Assembly (NCBI GenBank): GCA_964017155.1
Contig: OZ024856.1
Span: forward strand, 6,217,313-6,281,312
DNA: 64,000 bases
Reading direction: 5' to 3'
From: Oasisia sp. SBJ-2009
Taxonomy: Eukaryota; Annelida; Polychaeta; Sabellida; Siboglinidae
Of the stretch, positions 50,596 to 62,808 are shown in pieces. The position numbers were made by a program, and so were the translations under genes. The notes under the pieces were generated by a model. That model saw only the letters and a program-made list of their open reading frames with translations. It was not told the origin of the DNA and did not search any database. Position 1 is the stretch's first letter. The number at the start of each line of letters is the position of its first letter.

Positions 50596-53506
50596 GTTCA
50601 CATTCCGACCGTAACATGAAATGCTGCAAAAACAAGCCTTTGCAGCAGAATCTTAACAATACAAATGTATTTTGAAAAGAAGCAACAAGTCAACAACATT
50701 CACAGAACCACCTCTAGTCCTGGCAGATTGATGATGTTGGACAGAACAAGTGCCACCAAGGCAGGAAAGGCAGGAAATGGAAAGCAATAGACTGAGGAAA
50801 TAGGGGGTTGGTGTGAAATAGCATTGGATGAAACAGGGGGCTGGTGGGAAATAGACTTGGAAGAAATAGGGGGTTGGAGGGAAATCAACAGGAAATAGGG
50901 GGCTGAAAGCACTATATTAAGCAGAAATCGGGGGACTGTCTGAAGGGTAGTAGAATAAAAAGGTTGGGCCACTCCCTGATAATGATTTTGTAGAAACCAA
51001 TCAATGCAGCTTTACTTAGAAAGATTGCTTTTCCCGGTGCAATGTTTCATATCTCAGCTAGTATAATCATAATTATTGGCTATGTATATGTGTCATACTT
51101 ACTTGACTGTTTTTCTTAAGCAATACGATGCTGCCGTCTTGGGTTTCAAACTCACCGTGGTCTGTTAAGCAGCGAACCTGAGGAGGCAAATGGTAGAAGT
51201 CATACTTGAAAGTAGCTCATTGTAAAGTATTAATTTGAAATCTACACAAACCAATCGAAGGTACATGGTACAAATGAGAAACTAGAAAGAACATGCCAGT
51301 GCAAGAAGTTGTGAAATTAACAAATTCCAATTTTAAAACTGTGTTGTCATTTTATCAGGTTCCCTGCTGTGAAACAATATCACTGCAACATTTGTGTGAC
51401 GATGGTTTTATCAACTGTCACAATGCACTGATAATTCAATGAAATACCTAATGTATCTAAACCATTGATCAATTTTTTCAATACAAATATTTAACTTGCA
51501 AAACAACATATGACAAGCTATGGAATGTAGAATAAATAGTGAATTTTACACATAATTTTTTACAATAATTTTTTCATAACAAAAGCGGTAATAAGAACCC
51601 AACAGCACCTCAATATAAAGTGTCTTCGGTGGTTTGACATCTTGCGTGAGGTCAAGGCCTCCGTGACCTCCGATTGAACTCATGTAGTTGGCGAGGCTTT
51701 TGCTGTACTTGTTGAACCATTGTAGCTGCAAGCAAACAAGTGGATATCCACAGTTAGGCCAGACTGATTAGACGGAAATTATAGCTAGCTACCAGAGTAA
51801 CCATTTTTAATGGCTTATAGACAAAAAGTGTCACCCCTGAGCTGACAGAGTGGGAATTTACGTGAAAGGGTCTCACCTCGGGTTCTGACAGATTCTGTTT
51901 GACTTCGACTGGGAGAACACTACCAAACTGCCACCGAGTCTCCCTCACATAGTCTAGTCGGCCAGCCCTGTAACACATCGAGTTAGGGCATAAACCTTCA
52001 CATGAGGTATGTGTCATATGGACAGATAACCTACACCTGGGGAACATGTGATACGGACAGACTAACAACACATGACGCACATATCAAATGGACACAGGCA
52101 ATAAACAATTGGAAACTGCTTTGTTATTTTTCACATCTTTCAGATACAATTATGATGACACATAAATCCACATAAGAAAGTGCTGCCAGTACTAATTCAA
52201 ATGCATGCAGACATTAATGAGTGGTACATACAGATACGCAAGTAGACATCTTTTGTTGCGCTCAAGTGCGGAGTGTCGGATTTGTATGGCAGAAAACAGC
52301 AGCTGTTCTCCTGCCAGGGCGAGGGTCCTGCAAGAGCAATGAAATGCTGGTAGGCGTGTGCATTTTTATGGAATAATAGGTACCTGGTATGTTGTTTTAA
52401 GTATACTGTTTTCATCATACTGATTCATAAGTATGAAGTTACAGTTAAATAAAAATGTGGTTATATTTTAAGCTCACAATGCAATGCAATGGCTAGCTAT
52501 GGGAAATCTAATTGTGGTCTGTCCCCAAAAGAAACCTGGGACTGTCAGTGTTGATAAAGCAGTGTAACAACAAAGCAACGCAACTTGGACATTGGGAAGG
52601 ACAGATGATGGACTGGCAGTGGACATTGTGATTTACGCTTTTCATCCATCGTCCTCAAAACTTTAAGCTACAAGAAAACTTGGTGCAAGGTAATGATGGC
52701 ATAAATCACCACAAACAAAATCACAGTTACTGATCGTGTGAACCTCAAGCAGCAGATGATTCAATTGTAACGATTTCTTGACAACAAGTGTAAAGCGATG
52801 AGTATGAAATTACTTACACGTCTCGTTGGTTCTGTTCAAATAACGCCCTCATTTCTTCCAACACTTGCCGCATGACATCTTCCTAAAATAAAAATATTTA
52901 ACAAATGTCAGCCAATTTTCCACATTCGAGCATAATATATATAATATATATGTACATAATATATATTATATACAGACCATACAACACATAAGGCATGTTT
53001 GGGAAAGACACATATATATATATATATATATAGGCTATGCTTAAGTGCATTATTGAAGAATGTCATATTCCACATATATAATTATAAGGAAGCCTGGAAG
53101 GAAGTTATTGTTTACTGTGATTTTTTAAAGCTATCTGATCGAAGTCACTGCTTAGGCCTTAGCTTATCTTCACAAACTTGATAAATGGCCAAAAAAATAG
53201 AACATGGAATTCAATCTGGAAAAGTGCCATGCCATTCCTGTAACAAACTGTCATTAACACCCAACACATGGCCCAAAGGAGTCTTGTGAACGGAAAGAAG
53301 AAGACTGTCACTGTCAGTGGCAAAGCCACAATCAATTCAATGGCAACATGCTGGCACTGGGTTGCAAGAATGGTTTATCGTACATAATCTCAGAATATAA
53401 TCAACAAGAAATGTAGGATAGATATATTTACATTGATCGCTGAAATTGTACCCGTTTTGGATCTCTGGAGTTCCTTTACAAGTTCTAAAGCTTTTTCCCC
53501 AAACAT
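50555..53506 (-). CDS. GINS1: GINS complex subunit 1 (PSF1), complete, 7 exons
   Basis: PSF1 is a subunit of the GINS tetramer, part of the Cdc45-MCM-GINS replicative helicase, acting in the nucleus at origins and forks. Exons on the minus strand: 53506-53432, 52882-52818, 52327-52232, 51967-51877, 51725-51609, 51177-51103, 50623-50555. They join in phase to 585 nt plus TGA, 195 codons (human PSF1 is 196). Conserved segments: MFGEKALELVKELQR, RQVLEEMRALFEQNQ, IRHSALERNKRCLLAYL, RWQFGSVLP, WFNKYSKSLANYM, LDLTQDVKPPKTLYIEV, GSIVLLKKNSQHF and C-terminal RQGFLEHIVH (human RQGVLEHILS). The exon 3 donor CT/GTATGT is preferred over TAT/GTACCA because only the former keeps phase. It is convergent with the WD gene and divergent from ABHD12. 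Its last exon seeds a minisatellite downstream. Confidence 0.95.
52925..53035. repeat. AT microsatellites in GINS1 intron 1
   Basis: Short (TA)n runs at 52937-52972 and 53012-53032. Confidence 0.85.
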
Positions 53507-54300
53507 AGTTTTGATCACGAATGTTTTGATTTTCGCTCCAAAACACCGCCAACGTCTACGGGTACGCGAAATTCTTGACCAATTAACGCCTTTGACACAG
53601 ATTCGCTTCGGCCGTGATACCTCTTCGGCTAGCCGAAACGAAAAAACTGTCTTGGTAGTGTAGGCGGGATAATAAAAATTAATACCGTAATAGTTATTAT
53701 ATCTCAAATTTGCGAATCCATAATAACTCGAGCCTGTAATAACTGTGATAACAGTTATCTTGATGTAACTCTGGGTTTTATTGTTTCCTAAGATTTAGTA
53801 TCCTTCTTCTTCTTGTCTTCGGTCTTATCTTATTATTATATAAGTTTTATAGAGTCCCTTTCCATGGAAATAACTAAATATAGTATCATCCAACCATAGA
53901 CGTCTTGCTAATATTTATATGCACACGAAATGAACAAAAAAACGTTGCAGAATCTATTGAATCTAATATTATTTAGCAAATTCAATCACGAATGTCGGCC
54001 CGGGTGCCGCGAATGTCGCCTAAACTTCCTAAAATGTAGAGCCGATGCGCTGTTGTCGCCGAAGCGACCCGCAACCAGCCAATGTGAATATTAACAAATC
54101 ACAAACGCTTTTACAAAAGCCTCACGTGATCAGTTCCGGTTCCGTTTATTGTCTCGGTCCGCCGAGGACAATTTTTGTAACAAAATGTTGACTTATAAGT
54201 TGTAAGAATATATATATAACATGAACGAACACAACAACATAGAAAACAGGCATGATTCAACAGTATCAAAACATAGCTAAATAACAGAACGCGGAAACCG
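53507..54300. promoter_or_regulatory. Divergent promoter region between GINS1 and ABHD12
   Basis: These 794 bp separate the two start codons. Candidate elements seen: GCGAAA/TTTCGC-type E2F-like words within about 70 bp of the GINS1 ATG, a reverse CCAAT box (GCCAAT) near 54078, TTCCGG (ETS-like) near 54136, and a palindrome ATAACTGTGATAACAGTTAT at 53737-53756 holding two inverted MYB-type cores. No TATA box is placed convincingly. Transcription starts are not visible, so this is the interval that must hold both promoters rather than mapped elements. Confidence 0.55.
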
Positions 54301-56778
54301 ATGAAAACGACGAACTGTACTAGACGGCGACAGTCCGGGGGTGATGTCAACAACTCCGAATCTGTCAACAACGATCACAATACCGACACAATGACCGACG
54401 GTAACCAACACTGGTTTGGAGAGGCATTCGCTGCGCTACATAACCATGGCGAGCCTGCAGAGCCAATACATTTCCCCGCTTCAGTGGCCGAGACGGCTGA
54501 AAATGTGGTGGAAACGCTCACATTACGGTAAGGACGTGAGTCTGCCTAAACTAAAGTTAAATTACCGTGACTACCGTATTATCGTATATTGTCCCCAATA
54601 GACGCGCTATTGCAAGGACATGGGTGGATGTCTGTTAATTTATTGTAGGACAAAAGTGGTACAAGTTGTCACTGGTTGACCGTCAAATAAATTGTATAAA
54701 CCTCACATGTGTGCACATTTAAGATAGACAACATGTAAACTCATAGTGATGTGTCCCCAGGACATTTTGCCAGTAACAGACAGATACAGATACATAGTGC
54801 TCAAAGTCAGCACATCTACCAAAATGTCCAAAACTTAATTGGCAGGACATGATAAGAATGTACCACTTGAGACAACAACTACTGGCGCCAATGCTAGGGA
54901 AGTGCCATGTCAATCATGAACAGTGCTGAACAAACAATCGTCATGCTAGCCAGAACTAAACATCGATGAACAAACAGAGCATGATACCCTGTGTGTGTGT
55001 GCTGAATCATCGCTAAAAAATCAAAAGCAAGTGCTTTACCAACAATGTAATACCTAGTAAGGCAAAATCAATTGTGTGTGCAGTGGGAGCAACTAATTAT
55101 CAAATAAGTCAAGTTGGACATTGAGGCGTCACTGTTTGTTGTTTGACCATGCCTCGTGAAGACAGAAGTTTACATGATAATGAAAAAAAATTAACACCAT
55201 GTTTTTTCAAAATGTTCAAACCTTCTTAAAGCTCTGTTGTTAAAAAGTTTATGTGATCATAATAACAGAGTTTATCTATCTTTAGGAATAAAACAAAAAC
55301 AAATGACAAGCTAGAAACGTGATGCCATTTTACAGCTAATGCACACATAGTTATTTCCTAGAAAATATCCTTGAGGTGGCATCATCAAATATTACCTGGG
55401 GTACTCTATTTTGAGCATTTCTAAAAATCTACGTATACAACAGAAAATTAATTTTTGGCCAGCAGAGTTTCACCTCTGTAAAAAGGGAGAGCATCTAATG
55501 CAACATAAGAGTCTTCCTGTCGAAACTTGGTCTCCTAAAGCAATGGGCACCTCAGTAGCAGCATATTTTATTTACAATATTCAGGCCCGTAACTTTTCAA
55601 ATCTACTGGCCTCCCGGGCCAGTGGATAGAAAGGTTTAATGTAAAGGCCTGATGAGGATGTGTCAGTTTTATCAACATGCTTGTTCCTGTTGTAACCTTC
55701 CTATGGATAAAGACCAGTTTAACAATTAGCCATTACTATTTCTCTTGTAGTGACAAACATGTAATGAAGTCATTGTCTAGATTTAATTGATCTTACCTCA
55801 AGACCGGTCAGTGAGCATTGAGACCGTCTCAAGATTTATTTTCTAATGTTGTAGTTCTCTACTGATGTAATTTTGTTCATACATTTTTATCCGGTTTCAG
55901 TGCTCAAGGCTGGTTAATTTGAAAAATTATAATTATACAGGTCTGGGTGATCTCTTTGAAGGCATAACTTAAGTTCGTTTACTGTCCTGGCCTGAACTGT
56001 GTCGTCTGACAGAGAGTTCCACATTTGATTGGTATATTGGTGTGATGTATTGTTTGTGGATGACAGTTGACCTGCTGTGTGTGTTGTACACAGGCCACAC
56101 AACCAGTATGTGATGGCGGCTCTGAAGGCCTCAGGCACGCTTCTGGCGGTCCTCTACTTCATGTTGCCGCTGCTCATTCGCTTCAACCCGTGGATCATGC
56201 GAGAACTCACATTCCTCAACAGAGGTACGTCTCTGTCTCCACAGATTCCTTTCTCATTTCAGTGTTTGTCCAAATTTTATGTCAGTGCATGCAATATCTA
56301 AGTTCTATAAAATAGAAACTCACAATAGTAACTATGTACAGCTATTGCGATATGGTCCAGTAGTAAAACTATCCATTTTTATTGTAATTAATTTTTCCGG
56401 CCTAGACAGAATTTACTAATCCTGTACCGCACTGTTTGCCTGTGTCAGAATCATAATTGTTTAAATTAAGTGTCACACTAATGACGCGGTTATGTGTCTT
56501 CGTTACTGTTACTGTAGATGTATGACCACTTATTTTGTCAGGTTGTATTTTAATCTGATGTCACAGTCGTCAAGGATAGGCTATGCAGGCAGCCATTTGA
56601 ATGAACATTACAAAAAATTGCATATTCATGAAATGTGAAAAAGATTCATACTGGGTAATACAATTATTTTAAAATAATTTTGAGATTTTTTATGATATCA
56701 AACTGAGCATTTTCACCTATGTCTTTTTGTGTGCCAATATTTCAGCTCATGTTTTGCTACTACTGTACTACATAATAG

Positions 56779-56872
<94 letters not shown>

Positions 56873-59800
56873 ATATGCCTTAGTATATATGATTACAATA
56901 GTACTCACTAGAACCTACAGATTATGCATCTTTTGATACTGTTAGCTGTTCTTGGCAATGACTACAGTTTGTGCTTCCCACTGTGTTGCTACAGTTAGCT
57001 GGCCACCGTTCATTGATCTGAACAGCCCCTGTGATCTTGGTCTCGAAGGCACCAGAAGTTTCCGCTTGGACTTGACCAGCGATGTCTCAGTTGGAGTGTG
57101 GTCTGTATTACAGTGTAGCCTTGATTTACTTGATTCACATATTCAATTGTAATATAATAATTGTATGTGTTTTCCAGTGTTGTCCAATGCCCTTGCGGGT
57201 GGGGTCCATGTTGCATGGTGGCTTCTTCTTTTCTTGACAGTTCTTTCCATCTGTCTCACTTATCTGCAATAATAATAATATTTATTTATTTATTATTTTG
57301 CTATTATATATCCGCCCGTCTATCTATCTGTAGCAGAGGCGCATCAGTACAAAATGGTTAATCAATCTCATAGTCAATAAACAATCCAGTTGTCATCAGA
57401 TTGATGGATACGTCAAGGAGCTATGGTGGATAGGCCAGGTTGTCAAGATCTGTCTTTAAATGACACATGTGGTCGACTGGTCACACCAGCCCTGAGTTCC
57501 CCCAGGTCTGGTTTCAAGCATCTGTTCTGTTGCAGGCATGTGCTGCCTTCAGACGTGGCCACAACAGCAACTGGAGACAATGCTGATACTTTCACGCGAC
57601 TACTCTCTGGCAGCCATAAGGTCATACTTTATCTCCATGGCAACGCTGGGTCTAGGTAAGAAGCTGCCTGAGTTGGTCACATTTTCTTTCGTTTGATCAA
57701 TATGCTCAGTCATGATATTATTATTATGATTTTTTTTAGTTATTTGAAGATCATAGAGGGAATACTGTCACATAATCCATGAAGGTTCAACAACCCAACA
57801 AAATGTATTATTGAGTAGCATGTTTTGTTTTATGTATGCACTTGGTTAAGTTAATGTTTCCCTCAAGGTTGTGGATGTCAGACTGTCAGGGCTTTGTCTG
57901 TGACGCAGTGAAAAATTAACACGTTCACATTTTTTATTTTGCTGTGTGTACGGTTTCTTACTGATTATAAGATACAGTTGTAAATCAGTTCTTTGCAGCA
58001 TGAAATATAATTACCTAGAAATGATATTTGCGCATGTTGCGAATACCTTTGGACACCTGCCTCTGTATGTATATTCTTATGTTTGACCTGCATTGAAACA
58101 TTCACATGCTTATGTGAGTGCATTGTGTAATGATATAATGTGGTTGGGTAAAATCATGTTTGGGCATGGATATGTTTATTAGTGATATGAAATCAACAAG
58201 TAGGGATGAACAGAACTACAGAAGTGTGTAAGTTTCAAATCAGCAGTACGAGGAATCGAACATCTGTCCACCCCAATCTATTGTCCAGTGACCCCCACTC
58301 TGTCCAGTCCTGATGGTCACTGTGCTGTTGCAGGGCCGGGTGGCACCGTGTCCAGCTGTACAAAGTGCTTGCTGCTCTTGGCTATCATGTCATCGCATTT
58401 GACTACAGAGGTTAGTGAACAGTTTGGTTCCAGGGGTCGACAATAAAGTTTTGTATTCATTGGTCCGGGGGGCCAGTGGATTTTATAAGTTACTGGCCCT
58501 CAAAATAGTTACTGGCCCGAATATACAAAAAAATAAATTTGTTTATATTTAGAACATTAAAATAGACACGGCAGCTGAAATGATATTTACAAAATTCAAA
58601 ACGTGTTTTTGTCGTTTTCTTTCTTTTGTATTTTATAAAAAAGTTCAATTTTAAACTAATTACACACCTCTAAGGGACTTTTTTGCGATAACAAAATGAG
58701 CCCCTATCGATTGTGAAACCCATTTTTATTTTGAAGACGCAGGACGTGTTCGAAAATACGCGATGTTTAGAGCTTAGTAACACCACCATACTTTCACTGT
58801 TCGCCATGTTGTGTGGTACGAAACTGCCAAACTGTCTTCTAACTGCTTGCGTAGATGGCATCCCCACCCTTTGACCTCTATTTACGGGAAATCCAATAAA
58901 TGCAAGCTCTATTCGACCAACTATTTCCTTATTTGGCGACAGCTTAGCACCGACAGCCAGAGGTCGAACGCGAAGCCGGGGATCATTGGTGGTGGCGTTT
59001 GTAGCAAGGCCAAATCCTGTGACAACTTTTAAATTAATATTAAAAACATATAATTTATATTTATTAATATGCATTTAGTTTATTTCTTGTGCAGCGCATC
59101 GATCAGCCATGCGGGAATTAGCGCTATATAAAAACTGTATTATTATAATTATTAGTTGTTTACGGTATAATCTGGTAGGTTTCAGTTAATGCTAGTTGTT
59201 GACAATAATGTGTCACAGAATGCTAACTGTTGACAATAATGTGTGGGTGATGTCAGTCAATGCCAGTTGTTGACAATAATGTGTCACCGAGTGCTGTGTG
59301 TTGACCTCAGGTTACGGAGACTCGAGTGGGACGCCATCAGAAGATGGGGTCTGTGAAGATTCTGTCTCCGTGTACAAGTGGTTGCGACAGCAGGGAGTGT
59401 CAGACATCTACGTCTGGGGACATTCTCTCGGCTCGGGGTAAACAGACTTCATATGACAGACAACAGTGATACAGACACCTAGAGTTAAAATCCTCATTTA
59501 ACAGTGTTAATGTAACACATAGTTTTTATACTTGGGATAGATGTCGAAAATTGCTATTATTTTATTTATAAATCGAGGTTACTTATAAACTAAGATCAAA
59601 ATACCAATCATAGTGTCCCTCACATAACACCTTGATACATGATTCACTCATTACAATATCTTCTCTCATACAACACCTAAATTACATGATTCACTCATTA
59701 TTGTTATCATATTAAAACATCACATGACATGTTTTGGGCAGCAATAACAACTGACTCGTGTAATGTGAGGTTTCAAAAGATGCAATGTTTTGTTGAGAAA

Positions 59801-62776
59801 CGTCACAGGAATTGTAACATTAAACATCTCTGTCCCACAGCATTGCAGTGAAAGTTACCAAGCTACTCTGTGAAATGGGTAAGTAAAATGGTTTTTTGTT
59901 TTTAAATATACATATACACATATACACGTGTACACATATACACACATATATATATACTTGCATAATTAATATGGCTTATTTCAACTTAAATCAGCAAATG
60001 ATAAAGTAAAATAAAATATATTTGCTTGTCCACCGCAGCACCATGATGTGACCATCCATGGCATCTATCCAGCCATCCTTCCAGTCATCAATCCTGCCAG
60101 TCATCCACCCATCCAGTCATCCACCCATCCAGTCATCCACCCATCCAGTCATCCACCCATCCAGTCATCCACCCATCCAGTCATCCACCCATCCAGTCAT
60201 CCACCCATCCAGTCATCCACCCATCCAGTCATCCACCCATCCAGTCATTCAGCCATCCAGTCATTCATCCATCCACCCATCAAGCCATTTGCTGACTATT
60301 TCAACACAGTTTGAGATTGGCCAACGTTGTTTCTGCAGGCATTCCACCAAAGGGACTCATCCTAGAGTCGGCCTTTAGCAACGTCATAGATGCCGTCTAC
60401 AGCTACCCATTTGCCAGGGTAAGTTGTCTCACTGCAGTCGTACCAGTGAAAAATATTACGTTGGAAGAATTATTTAAATCAAATTTTCCTCTTAACATGA
60501 TGTCAAACTGTTGAAGAGTTTCTGTTTCAAAGTTCTACTTAATACTAGGACACATAATTTACTTTTAAAGTATAGTTTTATTAGACACTCACTCCTTATC
60601 AACATATCATAATATTTATTATTATTGTAATTTTGGTTGTGTACTATTATACTAGTATGTAGTAGGAACTAATATATTTTCTATAGTAGGTATTTTTTCA
60701 ATGCTTTATTTAAAACTTTACAAATTTATGTTTACATCACTAAATTCTAAATGTGTACATACATGTATAATGTTTTATTGTCATACTCAGGATCAGGGTT
60801 CGCACAGGGCGCCGAAAGTCTCGAATGTTCTTGAATTTGACTGGATGTTCTTGAATGTTCTTGAATCTTGAATTTTCATATTTATTGGCATTGTATCAAA
60901 TAATCATTACTAATGTATGAAAAAAATCGGCGAATTGTGTCAAACAAAATGGCGGAAAGCCGGGAGTTGATGAACTAGTGGTAGTTTGATTCAGTAGATG
61001 GCGCCACATGATATAGGCTAATGCTACACCGTTTTCTATTGGTTCGTTCAAGAGCGAATGACCAATTAGGGCCGTGTTTGCTTTTTATTTTCTACGCGAC
61101 GCCATTTCCATTTTACGTTTTAAATCATGCCTCGCCAACATGGAAATTGCAAGTTTTGGGATTAGTGGCTGGTTGATCCCAAATTTAAAGATTTGATAGT
61201 TAAAGATCGCGCTGATGACAAGGTTGCAGTATGCAATGTTTGCAAGAAACGAACAAGACGAACACGGGCACTTATGCAGAATTCGGACCCACCTCAGTTT
61301 TGCCATTATAACTGTATCAGTGTTTGTTTGCCAACGTTTGATTTTGTTAATTCATTCATTTAACATCATCTTGCGCATATTTATGTTTTTAAACAGCGCG
61401 TCTTAGCAGACTTTTGAGGTCGAAAAGACAGCGCGGTCGGCATAAACAGACTAAACAAACTGTTTATCACTCATTCTATGTGCACGGCGCCGTGACGCCG
61501 GATGAGATTTAGGATGAGAGTTATCCAACATAGGCAAATACAGTTACAGATACAAGTGGTGCAGAAGGAACTCGAGAATAAACTTGCCACACTGAAGGGA
61601 GTGTGAAGGGAGTGGAAGTCACACAGTGCGACCAGTAATTCTGTGGAAAGCACCCGTTATTTTTCTGTTTTCTTTCAATAAACTGCTGTTTGTACCTGAC
61701 ATGTTTGAATTTTTTATTGTACATAAAATGTTCTTGAAAATGTTCTTGAAAAAGTCCTATTTCCCCCCGCAAATGTTCTTGAATGTTCTTGAATTTGATT
61801 ACACACTTTCTGTATGAACCCTGCTCGGAATGCCAGTGTATATATAAAGGAGCCTGTATCAACTGCTAATTGCTAATGCTTATTGTAATTAATTACAATT
61901 TATTATTATTTCTATGATTTTCTACTTCTATTATAATAATAATAGTGCAATTTATTTGTATAGTGCCCGAATCAATCGTATTGCTCTCAGGCGCTTTACA
62001 TAAATGTACAAATAGTAGCTAAAATTGGATGATAAATTAAATTAAAACAGATATACAGTGTATGTATATATGTAATGTAAATATTATTAAAATATATATA
62101 TATATATATATAAACATTATAAAAATAATGCCTATACATGAAACAGTAAATAAAATAACACTGTCGTTCATTACATTACTTATTTTACTGTTTCATGTAT
62201 AGGCTTATATATAAAAAAGTATATGATTAAAAAATATATAGGTAATCTATCATAAACATTTCATATTAAAATGCTAATAATGATACTAATTGCGTAATAA
62301 TGATGTGATATAAATCTGTCCTGCAGTGTTGTTTCTCACTGTCATTCTCGTACAGTGCTGTTTTCTCTGTATGATAAAATATGTTGATTGGACCTTGTTT
62401 CTGTTGAAGCCCTTCGTCATGATGCCGTGGTTCTCGTGGGCCATTGTGGAGTCCATAAAACAGAACAACATTTCCTTTTCAAGCGACACTTCGTAAGTTC
62501 CTCTCTCAGCAGCCTCACACTGTGTTATTTCCTCGATAGCCAGTGATTACTGGTTGATACAAGCTCCTAGTCAAGTTGGTTAGAGGGCCAGGAGCAAGCA
62601 TCCCAGTGGAGTGGTGTGTGGTTTCTGCAGTGAATAGCCTATCACTGTATCAGTAGCTCAGTGTTATATATTAACCATCTGGTTATGCCCTTTCTCATCT
62701 ATAGGCTTGTCAGTTAGTTGAACATTGCAAGACATTGCAAAGAGCTTGAAACAGCTAGAAAACATGCACACACGCA

Positions 62777-62808
<32 letters not shown>

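Noticed and set aside
52197..52418. 73-codon minus frame over GINS1 exon 3
   Set aside because: Wrong frame; the conserved PSF1 frame (LALAGEQLLFSAIQIRHS) is the real one.
55411..55629. 72-codon frame in ABHD12 intron 1
   Set aside because: No similarity or splice context; its end shares a GGCCAGTGGATA phrase with the repeat at 58432.
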